Assembly: GCA_035642125.1 (NCBI GenBank) | Contig: DASQSZ010000361.1 | Span: 1 to 13,468 of the forward strand | DNA from: CALAED01 sp937891035 | Lineage (GTDB): Bacteria; Actinomycetota; Actinomycetes; Streptosporangiales; Streptosporangiaceae | DNA: 13,468 nt | Reading direction: 5' to 3' | Shown: in pieces, positions 13,453-13,468 of the stretch | How the letters are laid out: every line of letters starts with the position of its first letter | Numbering within the stretch: position 1 is the first letter of the stretch | Made by a program: the position numbers and the translations under genes | Notes under the pieces: model-generated | Databases searched by the model: none | What the model was told of the DNA's origin: nothing | What the model saw: the letters and a program-made list of their open reading frames with translations, nothing else

Positions 13453-13468
13453 GTGAACGCCCGCTACC
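13453..13468 (+). CDS. Possible first codons of an ABC permease (partial)
   Basis: GTG at 13453 opens a frame (V/M-N-A-R-Y) 9 nt after the potA stop, running off the window. In polyamine transporter operons a PotB-type permease follows potA. Only five codons are visible, so the call rests on position. Confidence 0.25.

Noticed and set aside
1..13468. tRNA, rRNA, CRISPR, IS or phage features
   Set aside because: No cloverleaf, spaced direct-repeat array, transposase motif or terminal inverted repeat seen by eye.

Overview
The window is GC-rich (about 70%) chromosomal DNA from a filamentous-type actinomycete. The evidence is the strong third-position GC, a complete conservon (cvnA-cvnB-cvnC-cvnD), a PriA-type hisA, a Rid gene between hisA and hisF, and actinobacterial-style overlapping start/stop codons. 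Streptosporangiales or a related order is a guess from gene content. I see no rRNA, tRNA, CRISPR array, transposase or phage gene.

Layout. Left plus-strand block (97-2209): a glutamine-synthetase-family ligase, then a small nucleoside-phosphorylase-family protein with a good ribosome binding site. Central minus-strand block (9801 down to 2238): eight tightly packed genes in the order cvnA, cvnB, cvnC, cvnD, hisA/priA, Rid-family gene, hisF, glucose-1-dehydrogenase-like gene. The first four encode a membrane sensor-kinase-like protein, a Roadblock protein, a DUF742 protein and a small GTPase. The last four are two histidine-pathway enzymes, a Rid protein lacking the catalytic arginine, and a zinc sugar dehydrogenase. 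Gaps are short or absent (53 nt between cvnD and hisA), so cotranscription is possible, although hisA may have its own leaderless promoter. Right plus-strand block (10073 to the end): a degenerate CbiX/SirB-like protein overlapping by ATGA a PotD-like lipoprotein, then a PotA-like ATPase, then probably the first codons of a permease. The 271-bp divergent region 9802-10072 carries an AT-rich imperfect palindrome, a 10-bp tandem duplication and a candidate leaderless promoter.

How they may work together. HisA/PriA and HisF catalyse consecutive histidine steps, and PriA probably also serves tryptophan synthesis. Conservon proteins form a membrane-associated signalling complex. The PotD/PotA genes and the glutamine-synthetase-like ligase would fit uptake and gamma-glutamylation of polyamines or related amines, but they lie about 9 kb apart, so this link is inference.

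The most unusual signals are at gene junctions. Upstream of the Rid gene and of potA there is a 9-codon micro-ORF whose TGA overlaps the next gene's ATG. The one before the Rid gene also overlaps the hisA stop. Between the Rid gene and hisF, a 24-bp perfect direct repeat containing a Shine-Dalgarno sequence and a start codon brackets an 83-bp spacer. This creates a 36-codon ORF that again ends by ATGA overlap on hisF.
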